NCBI GenBank assembly: GCA_023434265.1
Contig: JAEYTA010000106.1
Coordinates: 1 to 22,586, forward strand
Length of the DNA stretch: 22,586 nt
Direction: 5' to 3'
From: Pseudomonadota bacterium
GTDB lineage: Bacteria; Pseudomonadota; Alphaproteobacteria; Caulobacterales; Caulobacteraceae
Shown: piece by piece, positions 22,269-22,586 of the stretch
Position numbering within the stretch: position 1 is the first letter of the stretch
Layout: every line of letters begins with the position of its first letter
Translations under genes and position numbers: made by a program
Notes under the pieces: model-generated
Database searches by the model: none
Told to the model about the DNA's origin: nothing
Seen by the model: only the letters and a program-made list of their open reading frames with translations

Positions 22269-22586
22269 GTGGATCGGGTTCTGAAAGGCGCGGCGATCTG
22301 GCTGGCGGCGGCGATGCTGGCCTCGTGCGCCATGGCGCAGACCGCGCCGCAGGAGCCGCCGACGGCGCCGGCGCCTCCTCCCCCTCCCCCGCCGCCGCCG
22401 CCGCCCGCGGATATCCGCATCTCGGCGCCGACGCCGATCGATGCGGTCGCCGACATTCTCAAGCGGGAATCGGACCCCACGGCCGCTGCCCAGGCGCTGG
22501 TCGCCCTCGCCAACGAACGATACGCGGCGGGCGATCCGGCGGCGGCCGAGGCGGCCGTGACCGCCGCCGTCCGGGTGGTGGAAGCG
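22269..22586 (+). CDS. Exported proline-rich protein, 3' end outside the window
   Basis: 106 codons are visible with no stop. GTG 22269 has GGGAGG five bases upstream, a strong ribosome site. The N-terminus DRVLKGAAIWLAAAMLASCAMAQ is an export signal with two readings: a lipobox LASC (lipoprotein) or ordinary cleavage after AMA. A proline tract of about 11 residues follows, then a helical Ala-rich part (AQALVALANERYAAGDPAAAEAAVTAAVRVVEA) that resembles the start of TPR-like repeats. An ATG at 22243 opens a 13-codon out-of-frame reading that overlaps this start and could affect initiation. The function is not recognised; the missing C-terminal part would be needed to classify it. Confidence 0.7.
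   Translation, partial: MDRVLKGAAIWLAAAMLASCAMAQTAPQEPPTAPAPPPPPPPPPPPADIRISAPTPIDAVADILKRESDPTAAAQALVALANERYAAGDPAAAEAAVTAAVRVVEA

Overview
The window is GC-rich, densely coding DNA from an alphaproteobacterium, most likely the Caulobacteraceae (Caulobacter/Brevundimonas/Phenylobacterium group). The best marker is a 783-residue PAS-containing kinase on the minus strand whose H-box carries Tyr instead of His at residue 554. That is the signature of DivL, the Caulobacter cell-cycle regulator (Tyr550 in C. crescentus). The remaining genes are mostly core metabolism and envelope functions. I see no insertion sequence, prophage, CRISPR array, rRNA or tRNA.

Layout. 1-2122 (+): the 3' part of sdhB, a [2Fe-2S] ferredoxin, a glycerate-kinase-like P-loop kinase and a PilZ protein, packed with overlaps. 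2216-5581 (-): divL followed by a HAD phosphatase-like gene. Each end of divL carries a roughly 130-bp element built of heptamer repeats in inverted arrangement. 5776-9367: a minimal zinc metallopeptidase (+), an Excalibur-domain membrane protein (-), rlmN (+), a DUF350 membrane protein (+) and a membrane-anchored trypsin-like protease (+). 9371-16460 (-): a two-domain M16 peptidase, oxyR, katG and an EcsC-family gene. 16575-17537 (+): mdh with a strong terminator. 17591-19252 (-): a secreted YbjN-family protein and zapE. 19459-21476 (+): asd and rarD. 21688-22113 (-): a glycine-zipper secreted protein. 22269-end (+): the start of a proline-rich exported protein cut by the window edge.

Functional links. 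SdhB and Mdh are both TCA-cycle enzymes but lie about 16 kb apart. KatG and OxyR form a tandem peroxide-defence pair, katG upstream of oxyR. An ATAG-N7-CTAT motif sits just before oxyR and an AT-rich dyad before katG. The OxyR has the peroxide-sensing Cys but not the resolving Cys. DivL would act in the DivK-CckA-CtrA pathway and PilZ in c-di-GMP signalling.

The least explained signals are the paired heptamer elements around divL, the single-cysteine OxyR, a perfect 19-bp palindrome before the EcsC gene, and an alphaproteobacterial-type LexA box (GTTC-N7-GTTC) between the last two genes. No clearly new multi-gene system is evident. All intergenic gaps are under about 215 bp.
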